From: Actinomycetes bacterium
Lineage (GTDB): Bacteria; Actinomycetota; Acidimicrobiia; Acidimicrobiales; Palsa-688
Length of the DNA stretch: 9,627 bases
NCBI GenBank assembly: GCA_021815935.1
Contig: JAKAZH010000056.1
Coordinates: 1 to 9,627, forward strand
Direction of reading: 5' to 3'
A program made the position numbers and the translations under genes. The notes beneath the pieces were generated by a model, which was not told the origin of the DNA, did no database searches, and saw only the letters and a program-made list of their open reading frames with translations. Positions 1 through 6,696 of the stretch are shown piece after piece (position 1 is the first letter of the stretch; the number at the start of each line of letters is the position of its first letter).

Positions 1-104
1 TACTGGGAGGGGAGGGACAGACTCGTCTCGGGCGGCTGACATGTACGGGCCGATCAACTCCTGCCTGTCGGTAAAGTGACTGGACGATCAGACGGAGGTG
101 CGAC
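1..104. other. Upstream region of the doxX gene, no gene called
   Basis: No convincing gene is visible here. One plus-strand frame is open from the left edge to a TGA at 37-39 and could be the last residues of an upstream gene, but 12 codons are too few to recognise. A TAAAGT at 72-77 resembles a -10 box, but there is no good -35 at the right distance. The Shine-Dalgarno GGAGG of the next gene lies at 94-98. Confidence 0.4.
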
Positions 105-668
105 TTGCGAAACTTTGCCACTTTGATAGCCCGGTCCGTGCTGGGCTCCTACCTGTCGGTGCACGGGGCACAAAAGCTCTTCGGCTCCTTCGGCGGCCCG
201 GGCCTCGACGCTGCCGGGGCAGGGTTCGAGAAGATGGGCCTCCGGCCCGGTAAGACTATGGCTACCCTCGCAGGCGCCAGCGAACTGGGCGGCGGCCTGC
301 TGACGGCAACCGGAGTCGCCTATCCTCTCGGCCCGCTGGCCATCGGGGGTGCGATGACGGTCGCCACGGCCGTTCACCGTCGCCAGGGTCCGATGGCCGT
401 GAAAGGTGGCTTCGAGCTGCCGTTGACCAACCTCTCGCTAGCGTTGCTTCTCGGTGCGAGCGGTCCCGGCCGCCTTCGCCTCGGCCCGCATCTGTCGAAA
501 AAGGTCGCGAGACTCAGCTTCCTCGGAGGCGTCGCCCTGACCGGGATCGCTCTCTCCCAAGTCCTGCGTGCCAAGCCCCCCGCCCCTACGAGCTCGAGTG
601 GCCCGGCGCCGGAACCGGATCGCGAGGAGCCCACTGCGTCGCCCGCCAGTTCGTCGGCGGCAGGCTAG
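105..668 (+). CDS. DoxX family integral membrane protein
   Basis: This 187-residue protein belongs to the DoxX family of small multi-helix membrane proteins. Members have been linked to quinone or thiosulfate oxidation and to oxidative-stress complexes, but most have no proven role. The family pattern is visible: the N-terminal R-SVLG-YL-VHG-QKLFG-FGGPG block (residues 10-33), the ASELGGGLLTATG block (58-70), and the GGFELPL segment (101-107) ending in a GPGRLRLG turn near 120-127. Hydrophobic stretches at about 4-20, 51-69, 72-90, 104-119 and 135-153 are likely membrane helices. The last 30 residues are rich in Pro, Ser, Ala and Glu and probably disordered, which is longer than the family needs. 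The TTG start is chosen because GGAGG sits six bases before it and because the conserved block begins almost at once. The stop overlaps the next gene's start by one base (TAGTG), so the two are probably co-transcribed and translationally coupled. Confidence 0.85.
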   Translation: MRNFATLIARSVLGSYLSVHGAQKLFGSFGGPGLDAAGAGFEKMGLRPGKTMATLAGASELGGGLLTATGVAYPLGPLAIGGAMTVATAVHRRQGPMAVKGGFELPLTNLSLALLLGASGPGRLRLGPHLSKKVARLSFLGGVALTGIALSQVLRAKPPAPTSSSGPAPEPDREEPTASPASSSAAG

Positions 669-1450
669 TGGCGGACACCACCTCGATGCCGGCGTTGTTC
701 ATCGGCCACGGCAGCCCCATGAACACATTGGAGGTCAACCCGTACACCATCGCCTGGCGCGAGCTTGGGGCAGCGCTGCCTCGACCACGGGCGATCGTTG
801 CGATCTCAGCCCACTGGTATATCGCGGCGACCGCTGTCACCTCCATGGCGAAGCCGCGGGTGATCCACGATTTCTATGGGTTCCCGCCGGAGCTTTTCGC
901 ATTCGACTACCCCGCCCCCGGCTCGCCTGAGCTGGCGGAGCAAGTCGCCGACGTGGCAAAGCCGGTGTGGGTCGGCTCGGACGCCGATAGCTGGGGCGTT
1001 GACCACGGAACGTGGTCGGTGCTTGCCCACCTGTTCCCTCAGGCGGATATTCCGGTCGTTCAGCTTTCGATAGACGCATCGAAAGACTTCGACTACCACT
1101 TCGATCTCGGTCGGCGTCTCACGCCCTTGATCGACGACGGGGTATTGATCGTCGCTTCTGGAAACGTCGTGCACAATCTCGCAAGGATGGACTTTGGGTT
1201 CTTCGACAAAGGTTTCGACTGGGCACGGCGCTTCGACGATGCCGCCCGGGCGGCGATGACGAGTGACCCGGCGTCGGCGTTGTCGATGACCCGCCACCCG
1301 GACTTTCCGGCCGCGGCTCCAACCCCGGATCATTTCCTCCCGCTCATGTACCTCGCCGGGATCGCCGACGCTTTGGGCCGGCCGGCCGAATCGTTGACGG
1401 AGGGCTACGTCGTGGGTTCGCTGTCAATGACCTCATACCGGGTGGGTTAG
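668..1450 (+). CDS. ygiD: 4,5-DOPA dioxygenase extradiol-like protein (YgiD/DodA, LigB superfamily)
   Basis: This 260-residue cytosolic protein is a class III extradiol ring-cleavage dioxygenase of the YgiD/DodA type. Family members open catechol rings such as L-DOPA next to the diol, using a Zn or Fe centre. The metal ligands expected for the family are present: His14 in GHGSPM, His49 in SAHW and His222 in PDHFLPL. His169 in the GNVVHNL motif is the likely acid/base residue, and DHGTW (112-116) is also conserved in the family. Length is normal for the family. The GTG start overlaps the doxX stop by one base; an ATG at 686 (residue 7) is a possible alternative, though it has no better ribosome site. 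Both starts keep all the motifs. The true substrate cannot be read from sequence, and many bacterial members have no known physiological substrate. The neighbouring DoxX protein could be a membrane partner, which is inference. Confidence 0.88.
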   Translation: MADTTSMPALFIGHGSPMNTLEVNPYTIAWRELGAALPRPRAIVAISAHWYIAATAVTSMAKPRVIHDFYGFPPELFAFDYPAPGSPELAEQVADVAKPVWVGSDADSWGVDHGTWSVLAHLFPQADIPVVQLSIDASKDFDYHFDLGRRLTPLIDDGVLIVASGNVVHNLARMDFGFFDKGFDWARRFDDAARAAMTSDPASALSMTRHPDFPAAAPTPDHFLPLMYLAGIADALGRPAESLTEGYVVGSLSMTSYRVG

Positions 1451-1496
1451 TCGAGGTCGAGTCGCCAGTCGGCGTAGGAGTCGGCCCGGGACCGAC
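1451..1496. terminator. Convergent-gene gap with two small hairpins
   Basis: This 46-base gap separates the stop of the dioxygenase (plus) from the stop of pntB (minus). Directly beyond the pntB stop, 1480-1496 can form a hairpin with a five-base GTCGG/CCGAC stem that continues past one mismatch. A second small stem, CGCC/GGCG with a four-base loop, lies at 1463-1474. Neither has a T tract. The position between converging genes suggests a two-way terminator, but the stems are short. Confidence 0.4.
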
Positions 1497-2915
1497 TTAC
1501 AGCCCGGCGACGGCCGCGACCAGTTTCTGCAACGTGTCCTTGGCGTCGCCGAAGAGCATGACAGTCTTGTCGTTGAAGAGCAGTTCGTTGTCGATTCCTG
1601 CGAAACCGGGCCGCATCGAGCGTTTGAGGAACACGATGTGCGCCGCCCTGTCGGTGTGGATGATCGGCATCCCGTATATGGGGCTTCCGGGGCTGTCGAC
1701 TGCGGCAGGATTGACGGTGTCGTTGGCGCCTACCACGAGGACTACGTCCGTCGTCGCCATCCCAGCGTTCGCCTCGTCCATCTCCTCCAAGTCGTCGTAG
1801 GACACATTCGCTTCCGCAAGAAGTACGTTCATGTGGCCGGGCATCCTCCCCGCAACAGGGTGGATGGCGTAGGCGACTTTCACGCCGCGTGACGTCAAGC
1901 TGTCGGCCAGCTCCTTGACCACGTGCTGCGCCTGCGCGACTGCCAAGCCGTATCCTGGGACGATCACGACTTTGGACGAGTAGGCGAGAAGCACCCCGAC
2001 ATCTTCAGGCGTCGAACTTCTAACGGAGCGGCCTCCGGCACCTTCCAGGCTCGTGCTCGCTGTGACAACAGCACCAAAGGCCGAGAAGAGGATGTTGGTA
2101 AGCGACCGTCCCATCGCCTGGCTCATGAGGCGGGTCAATATGATGCCCGACGCCCCCACCAATGTGCCCGCGACGATGAGCAGGTTGTTGCGAAGGGTGA
2201 ACCCCGAAGCAGCCACGGCGAGGCCTGTGAAAGAGTTGAGGAGAGAGATCAGAACGGGCACGTCCGCTCCGCCGATCGGCAACACGAGCGCGCCCGCCAA
2301 ACCGAACGACAACGCAAGGATAGCGTACACGTAACCGACAGTGCCAGTGACAACAGCTACAAGTGTCAATGCGAGCATCGCGACGCCTGCAGCAGCGTTG
2401 ATCGCCTGCTGAGCGGGATAGGTGATCGGCCGGGTTGCCATAATTTCCTGGAGCTTCGCGAATGCTACGGCGCTGCCTGACAGGGACACCGACCCAATGA
2501 TGACGCCGAGCAGCACTTCGACGATCTGGTAGGTCGCCGGATGCGTACCTGTAGAATGCCAATGCAGCCATTCGACAACGGAAACCAAAGCGGCAGCTCC
2601 ACCTCCGACACCGTTGAAGGCGGCGACCATCTGCGGCATCGCTGTCATCTTGACCAGGCGCGCTGCAGGAACTGCCAGCGCTGTGCCGACCGCAATGGCG
2701 ATCAACGCGAGGGTGACGTTCGTGGCCGAGTGGTATACCGTCGAGTCGCTGAATGTCATTGCGACCGCTACGGCGGCGGATGCGGCTCCGACGAGGTTAC
2801 CTCGGCGTGCCCCCCTGGGGGAGCTGAGGCCTTTGAGCGCAACTACGAATCCGACTATCGCGACGAGGTACACGAGGGCCCGCCATGTTGTCAAAGGGAA
2901 CGACACTGCGATCAC
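1497..2915 (-). CDS. pntB: NAD(P) transhydrogenase subunit beta
   Basis: This 472-residue protein is the beta subunit of the proton-translocating transhydrogenase, which moves hydride between NADH and NADP+ using the proton gradient. The N-terminal ~285 residues are a chain of hydrophobic helices forming the membrane domain II, including the conserved PQMVAAFNGVGGG block at 94-106. The NADP(H)-binding domain III follows after a polar linker (about 290-305): IVPGYGLAVAQAQ (318-330), HPVAGRMPGHMNVLLAEA (352-369), VGANDTVNPAA (395-405) and KRSMRPGFAGIDNELLF (431-447). Length is close to the usual ~460-480. Where the E. coli protein has a His in the helix near residue 101, this one has Asn, as in other FNGxGGG-type subunits. 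The GTG start overlaps the pntAB stop as GTGA; the only purine-rich site is a distant GGGG, so translation probably depends on coupling. It is the last gene of the pnt operon. Confidence 0.96.
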   Translation of the reverse strand: MIAVSFPLTTWRALVYLVAIVGFVVALKGLSSPRGARRGNLVGAASAAVAVAMTFSDSTVYHSATNVTLALIAIAVGTALAVPAARLVKMTAMPQMVAAFNGVGGGAAALVSVVEWLHWHSTGTHPATYQIVEVLLGVIIGSVSLSGSAVAFAKLQEIMATRPITYPAQQAINAAAGVAMLALTLVAVVTGTVGYVYAILALSFGLAGALVLPIGGADVPVLISLLNSFTGLAVAASGFTLRNNLLIVAGTLVGASGIILTRLMSQAMGRSLTNILFSAFGAVVTASTSLEGAGGRSVRSSTPEDVGVLLAYSSKVVIVPGYGLAVAQAQHVVKELADSLTSRGVKVAYAIHPVAGRMPGHMNVLLAEANVSYDDLEEMDEANAGMATTDVVLVVGANDTVNPAAVDSPGSPIYGMPIIHTDRAAHIVFLKRSMRPGFAGIDNELLFNDKTVMLFGDAKDTLQKLVAAVAGL

Positions 2916-3295
2916 TTCGTGTCATTCCCCATGTCACCGTTCGAGCCGCCGGTCGCCTTGGGGTCCCCGTTTGGAATGCCCAGTTCCGCTGGCGGCGGCG
3001 CAACACGCCGTCGTGGAGTTTTCGACTGGAACATCTCGAGCATGCGGTCCGTAACCACGAAGCCCCCCACGACGTTAGCTGTCGCGAGTAGGACAGCCAC
3101 GAAGCCGAGTCCCATCTCCAAAGGGCCTCGGGACTCGCCCATCACCAGCAACGCCCCTACGAGCACGATGCCGTGGATCGCATTCGACCCGGACATGAGC
3201 GGCGTGTGCAGGACGCTCGGCACTTTGGAAACGACCTCGATGCCGACGAAGGCGGCTAGGGCGAAAACCGTCAGGTACTCGACTACGCCGGTCAC
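2912..3295 (-). CDS. pntAB: NAD(P) transhydrogenase subunit alpha, membrane part (PntAB)
   Basis: This short membrane protein corresponds to the C-terminal membrane part of a full-length alpha subunit, encoded separately as in many actinobacteria and alphaproteobacteria. With the GTG start at 3295 it has 127 residues. The hallmark SVLHTPLMSGSNAIHGIVLVGAL stretch (in two pieces: SVLHTPLMSGSNAIHG then IVLVGAL) and the later ATANVVGGFVVTDRML block are clear, giving three membrane helices. The frame is open further back, to an in-frame start at 3388, but the extra 31 residues are Arg-rich and overlap pntAA, so they are rejected. The chosen start has GGGAG six bases upstream and overlaps the pntAA stop as GTGA. 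The C-terminal ~35 residues after MLEMFQSK are a polar tail rich in Pro, Gly and Asp with an RRR start, longer than I would expect for the family. Its stop overlaps pntB by four bases. Confidence 0.93.
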   Translation of the reverse strand: MTGVVEYLTVFALAAFVGIEVVSKVPSVLHTPLMSGSNAIHGIVLVGALLVMGESRGPLEMGLGFVAVLLATANVVGGFVVTDRMLEMFQSKTPRRRVAPPPAELGIPNGDPKATGGSNGDMGNDTK

Positions 3296-4476
3296 GACTC
3301 GCTCCCTATATCTGCCAGTACGGTCGCTTCCACGCCCAGGATCTCGGCGGCTCGCTGGTTGACGGGACGCCCTCGAGCGAGGACGCACGCGCCGGCGACT
3401 ATCTCGTCGGTGAAGTCGAGCTCGCCTAGCCCGCTTCGGCCGTCCGGCGGTTTCACCGCCGATTGGATCAGCTTGACAAAGTTGACGACGTTGCGTGAGT
3501 AAAGAACGCTCGCGTGCGATGCCATCGTCGACGCTGGGTTTGTCATCCCGACGACAGTCGCCCCTCCGACGACGACCTCTTCTCCCGGCCTTGTCGCCTC
3601 GCAGTTTCCGCCGGAGTCTGCGGCCATGTCAACGACGATCGATCCTGACATCATCGCCTCGACCATCGGCGTAGTTACCAGTATCGGCGCTCGCCGACCC
3701 GGAACGGCGGCAGTCGTGATCACGGCGTCGGAGCGGGCGACCTCACCCGCGATAGCTTCCTGGCTCGCTGCGAGCTGCTCGGCGGTGAGCTCCCTCGCGT
3801 AGCCACCGGATCCTTCGGCTGTGATACCCAGATCCACGAATTTTGCTCCGAGACTTTCGGTCTCCTCCTTTGCGGCGGCCCGGACGTCGTAGGCGCGAAC
3901 GACCGCCCCGAGACGCCTCGCAGTCGCGATCGCCTGCAGCCCGGCGACACCGGCACCCATTACCAGAACTTTTGCGGGAGGAACCGTGCCGGCTGCGGTC
4001 ATGAGCATCGGGAAGAAGCGTCCGAGGTGATTCGCAGCGCACAGGACCGCCCGGTACCCGCCGACGGTGGCCTGTGACGACAAGGCGTCCATGGACTGCG
4101 CGCGGCTGATACGGGGAAGCAGGTCAAAGCTGAAAACGGTTGACTCACGCTCGGCCAGCACTCGAAGTACCTGCCCCGGGTCGTCCGGGTCGAAGAAACC
4201 GATTGTCGCGCAGCCGCGAGCAAGGGCGCCTGCGAGTGACGGCGACGGCGCTCGGACAGTGGCCAGCAATGACACGTCGCCCAGGCATGGACGGATTTCG
4301 CCGACGATCTCCGCGCCTGCCGCCGCATAGTCGGAGTCCGAGAACGACGCCCGCAGCCCCGCCCCCGATTCGACGACGACGGTCCATCCTTGATCGGTCA
4401 ACGACTTCACGCCGTCGGGGACGAGGGCGACGCGACGCTCCCCGGGATGGGTTTCGGTGGCTACAGCGACCTTCAC
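3292..4476 (-). CDS. pntAA: NAD(P) transhydrogenase subunit alpha, NAD-binding part (PntAA)
   Basis: This 394-residue soluble subunit is the NAD(H)-binding domain I of proton-translocating transhydrogenase. It is related to alanine dehydrogenase. Visible motifs in order: the N-terminal ETHPGERRVALVPDGVK (8-24), the RAQSMDALSSQATVGGYRAV segment (125-144) that contributes to the nucleotide and interface site, the Rossmann glycine motif GAGVAGLQA (174-182), the RAYDVR strand (194-199), TTAAVPGRRAP (255-264) and VDMAADSGGNCE (282-293). Length fits the split-type alpha-1 subunit (~370-390). The start is GTG at 4476; AGGA lies eight bases upstream and AAGG closer. It heads the pnt operon, 93 bases downstream of the ecm gene on the same strand, so it may be transcribed from ecm or from its own promoter in that gap. 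Together with PntAB and PntB it would supply NADPH. Confidence 0.95.
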   Translation of the reverse strand: MKVAVATETHPGERRVALVPDGVKSLTDQGWTVVVESGAGLRASFSDSDYAAAGAEIVGEIRPCLGDVSLLATVRAPSPSLAGALARGCATIGFFDPDDPGQVLRVLAERESTVFSFDLLPRISRAQSMDALSSQATVGGYRAVLCAANHLGRFFPMLMTAAGTVPPAKVLVMGAGVAGLQAIATARRLGAVVRAYDVRAAAKEETESLGAKFVDLGITAEGSGGYARELTAEQLAASQEAIAGEVARSDAVITTAAVPGRRAPILVTTPMVEAMMSGSIVVDMAADSGGNCEATRPGEEVVVGGATVVGMTNPASTMASHASVLYSRNVVNFVKLIQSAVKPPDGRSGLGELDFTDEIVAGACVLARGRPVNQRAAEILGVEATVLADIGSES

Positions 4477-4489
4477 GACCTTTTTCCTA

Positions 4490-4540
4490 CCAGATCAGCC
4501 GCGCAAGTCGTCTGCATCAGAGACACGACACCTGATCCGG
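4490..4540 (-). promoter_or_regulatory. Nested inverted repeat just upstream of pntAA
   Basis: In the 93-base gap between ecm and pntAA there is a pair of nine-base arms (4490-4498 and 4532-4540, CCaGATCAG against CTGATCcGG, one mismatch) enclosing a second pair, GTCGT (4507-4511) and ACGAC (4525-4529). In the transcript the 3' arm ends two bases before the AGGA of the pntAA ribosome site. It could be a terminator of ecm, an operator or a leader structure. The stems are imperfect and the reading is tentative. Confidence 0.25.
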
Positions 4541-4569
4541 TCGACGGTGCTCTACCTCCGGCCCGCCTG

Positions 4570-6522
4570 TCAACTCAAAGACCGCGTCGCTACCAGCTCC
4601 GTCAGTTCGGCCATGATCCGGGCTATCTGAAAATCTTTGGGCGTGTACACGGCGGCAACCCCGAGGTCCAAGAGGCGCCGCTCGTCATCGGGTGGGATGA
4701 TCCCCCCGACTACCACCGGGGCCTCGACCTTCGCCTCCGCCAGGTGCTCCATTACCTGCGCGACAAGCTGAAGGTGACCGCCCGAGAGGATCGACAGGCC
4801 CACCACGTCGACGTCCTCGTCGCGCGCCGTGGCCGCTATCTGGGGTGGCGATTGCCGGATCCCCTGGTAGATGACCTCGAATCCGGCGTCGCGTGCCGCT
4901 ACCGCGATCTGCTCGGCGCCGTTGGAGTGGCCGTCGAGGCCGGGTTTTGCGACGAGCAGTCGGGGACGACCTCCGCTACGTTCGCTGAGAATCCTCACCC
5001 GGTCGCGGACTTCAGCGAGCGCAATGCCTCGAACCCCAGATCCCCCGGCGATGCCGGTCGGAGCACGGTACTCGCCCCACACTTCACGCAACGCGCCGGA
5101 CCACTCGCCGGTGGTTCCTCCCGCAAGTGCCAATGCGATCGTCGGCAACATGAGGTTGGTGTCGTCGGCTTGCGCTCCGCGGCGCAGGTCGTCGAGGCAG
5201 CGGCGCACAGCCGTCTGATCGCGCGCTGAGCGCCACCTCGCGATTTCGGCGACCAGATTGGCCTCGACGGCTGGATCGACCCTGAGAATGGCGCTTTCAC
5301 CGCCGAGTGGTGACGGTTCGGTCGTCTCGAAGCGGTTGACCCCTACAACGGTCGTCTCGCCCGACTCGATTCGCTGGGTGCGCTCCGATTGGCTGCGCAC
5401 CAGTCGCGCTTTGAGCTCGTCGATCGAGGCGAAGGCGCCCCCCATGGCCTCGATCTCTTCCAGTTCGACGCTCGCCGCGTCGACGAGCTCGCCAGTGCGG
5501 GCCTCAATGACATGGGACCCCGCGAAGATGTCGTCGTAGTCGAGAAGGTCGCTCTCATAAGCGAGGACCTGCTGGATGCGCAGAGACCATTGCTGGTCCC
5601 AGGGGCGGGGAAGGCCGAGCGCTTCGTTCCACGCGGGTAGCTGGATCGCCCGGGCGCGGGCGTCTTTGGACAAGGTGACGCCCAAGGTCTCGAGAACGAT
5701 ACGCGTCACGTTGTTCTCGGGTTGCTGTTCGGTGAGCCCAAGGGAGTTGACTTGAACCCCGTAGCGGAAGCGGCGCAGCTTCGGGTCTGTGACGCCGTAG
5801 CGCTCAGCGCAAATGCGGTCCCACATCTTGGCGAACGCCCGCATCTTGCACACTTCCTCGACGAAGCGGATGCCGGAGTTGCAGAAGAATGAGATCCTGC
5901 CCACGACTTCGGGCATTTCGTCCGCCGCGACCTTCCCGGACTCGGCGACGGCGTCGAGGACCCCGACGGCGGTCGCTAACGCAAACGCCACCTCCTGCTT
6001 CGGCGTCGCGCCGGCTTCTTGGAGGTGGTAGCTGCACACGTTGATCGGATTCCACTTCGGGGTGTTGCGCAGTGTCCAGGCGATGACGTCAACGGTGAGC
6101 CGTCGCGAAGCCGGCGGAGCGAAGATGTACGTACCTCTCGCCAGGTACTCCTTGACGATGTCGTTCTGTGTGGTACCGGCGAGCATCCTCAGGTCCAGCC
6201 CTTGCTCCTGAGCGACAGCGACGTAGAGGCCGAGAATCCACGCAGCCGTGGCGTTGATGGTCATCGAGGTGTTCATCCGGTCAAGCGGTATTGCCTCCAT
6301 GAGCTCGCGCATGTGGCCGAGGTGCGCAACAGGCACCCCGACTTTGCCTACCTCCCCGGCTGCTTCGGGCGCGTCAGGGTCGTAGCCTGTCTGGGTGGGC
6401 AGATCGAAGGCGACGGACAAGCCGGTCTGGCCCTTTGCGAGGTTGCTCCGGTATAGGATGTTCGACGCCCGGGCGGTCGAGTGACCAGAGTAGGTGCGCA
6501 TCAGCCACGCTGGATCGGCCAT
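4570..6522 (-). CDS. ecm: Ethylmalonyl-CoA mutase (MeaA-type, B12-dependent)
   Basis: This 650-residue cytosolic enzyme is a coenzyme B12-dependent acyl-CoA mutase. Its likely reaction is (2R)-ethylmalonyl-CoA to (2S)-methylsuccinyl-CoA in the ethylmalonyl-CoA pathway. The catalytic barrel spans about residues 1-490; the B12 domain about 518-645 carries DGHSNG (530-535, with His532 as the Co ligand), GLSILSGGH (575-583) and VGGIIP (605-610). The substrate region reads LPTQTGYDPD (41-50), the MeaA/Ecm pattern, where methylmalonyl-CoA mutase has ATHRGYDSD. LMRTYSGHSTA (7-17) and the QLPAWNEALGLPRPWDQQWS block (294-313) also match MeaA. The single chain is shorter than the ~730-residue large subunit of methylmalonyl-CoA mutase. 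The ATG start has GGGAGGT (6530-6536 on the complement) seven bases before it. It diverges from mcd, whose product takes its product as substrate. A different branched acyl-CoA substrate cannot be fully excluded. Confidence 0.9.
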   Translation of the reverse strand: MADPAWLMRTYSGHSTARASNILYRSNLAKGQTGLSVAFDLPTQTGYDPDAPEAAGEVGKVGVPVAHLGHMRELMEAIPLDRMNTSMTINATAAWILGLYVAVAQEQGLDLRMLAGTTQNDIVKEYLARGTYIFAPPASRRLTVDVIAWTLRNTPKWNPINVCSYHLQEAGATPKQEVAFALATAVGVLDAVAESGKVAADEMPEVVGRISFFCNSGIRFVEEVCKMRAFAKMWDRICAERYGVTDPKLRRFRYGVQVNSLGLTEQQPENNVTRIVLETLGVTLSKDARARAIQLPAWNEALGLPRPWDQQWSLRIQQVLAYESDLLDYDDIFAGSHVIEARTGELVDAASVELEEIEAMGGAFASIDELKARLVRSQSERTQRIESGETTVVGVNRFETTEPSPLGGESAILRVDPAVEANLVAEIARWRSARDQTAVRRCLDDLRRGAQADDTNLMLPTIALALAGGTTGEWSGALREVWGEYRAPTGIAGGSGVRGIALAEVRDRVRILSERSGGRPRLLVAKPGLDGHSNGAEQIAVAARDAGFEVIYQGIRQSPPQIAATARDEDVDVVGLSILSGGHLQLVAQVMEHLAEAKVEAPVVVGGIIPPDDERRLLDLGVAAVYTPKDFQIARIMAELTELVATRSLS

Positions 6523-6696
6523 CGTCTAGACCTCCCGACAATCGCAACCCGAGCGCACGTCAAGCTCGGCACGCGGATCAGCCCATGTCATGGGCCGTCG
6601 TTCTAGCAGGTAAGCGAACCGACGGCACGGGACTACGCGAATTGCGTCGATGGCGACTAGCGTATCGGCCGCTTGTCTTAGACCGAGGAGCGGTGT
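6523..6696. promoter_or_regulatory. Divergent ecm/mcd promoter region
   Basis: This 174-base gap must hold the promoters of both ecm (leftward) and mcd (rightward). On the minus strand a TTGACG (6558-6563) is a reasonable -35 for ecm, though no clear -10 follows at the usual distance. No clear promoter is visible for mcd; TTGCGT at 6642-6647 lies in a partial palindrome, ACGC-gaatt-GCGT (6635-6647). The mcd ribosome site GAGGAG is at 6685-6690, six bases before its GTG. The main structural element is the palindrome at 6581-6595, listed separately. Confidence 0.6.
6581..6595. promoter_or_regulatory. Candidate operator palindrome GCCCATG-T-CATGGGC
   Basis: This is a perfect seven-base inverted repeat around a single central T. 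As RNA the loop would be too small for a stable hairpin, so a dimeric DNA-binding regulator is the more natural reader. It lies 59 bases before the ecm start and 102 before the mcd start, and 18 bases upstream of the possible ecm -35, so one regulator could control both genes. No regulator gene is in the window. Confidence 0.5.

Noticed and set aside
2541..3362. Long plus-strand frame opposite pntAB/pntB
   Set aside because: Composition is low-complexity Arg/Thr/Asp with no motif, while the opposite strand encodes well-conserved Pnt subunits.
3296..3388. N-terminal 31-residue extension of PntAB
   Set aside because: Arg-rich sequence overlapping the pntAA coding end; the GTG at 3295 has a ribosome site and a GTGA overlap.
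4390..5229. 279-residue plus-strand frame opposite ecm and pntAA
   Set aside because: Antisense to conserved genes, no domain and no ribosome site; typical of high-GC DNA.
4570..6522. Annotation as methylmalonyl-CoA mutase large subunit
   Set aside because: Too short, no small-subunit gene beside it, and the substrate loop reads PTQTGYDPD, not the ATHRGYDSD type of methylmalonyl-CoA mutase; the mcd neighbour also fits Ecm.
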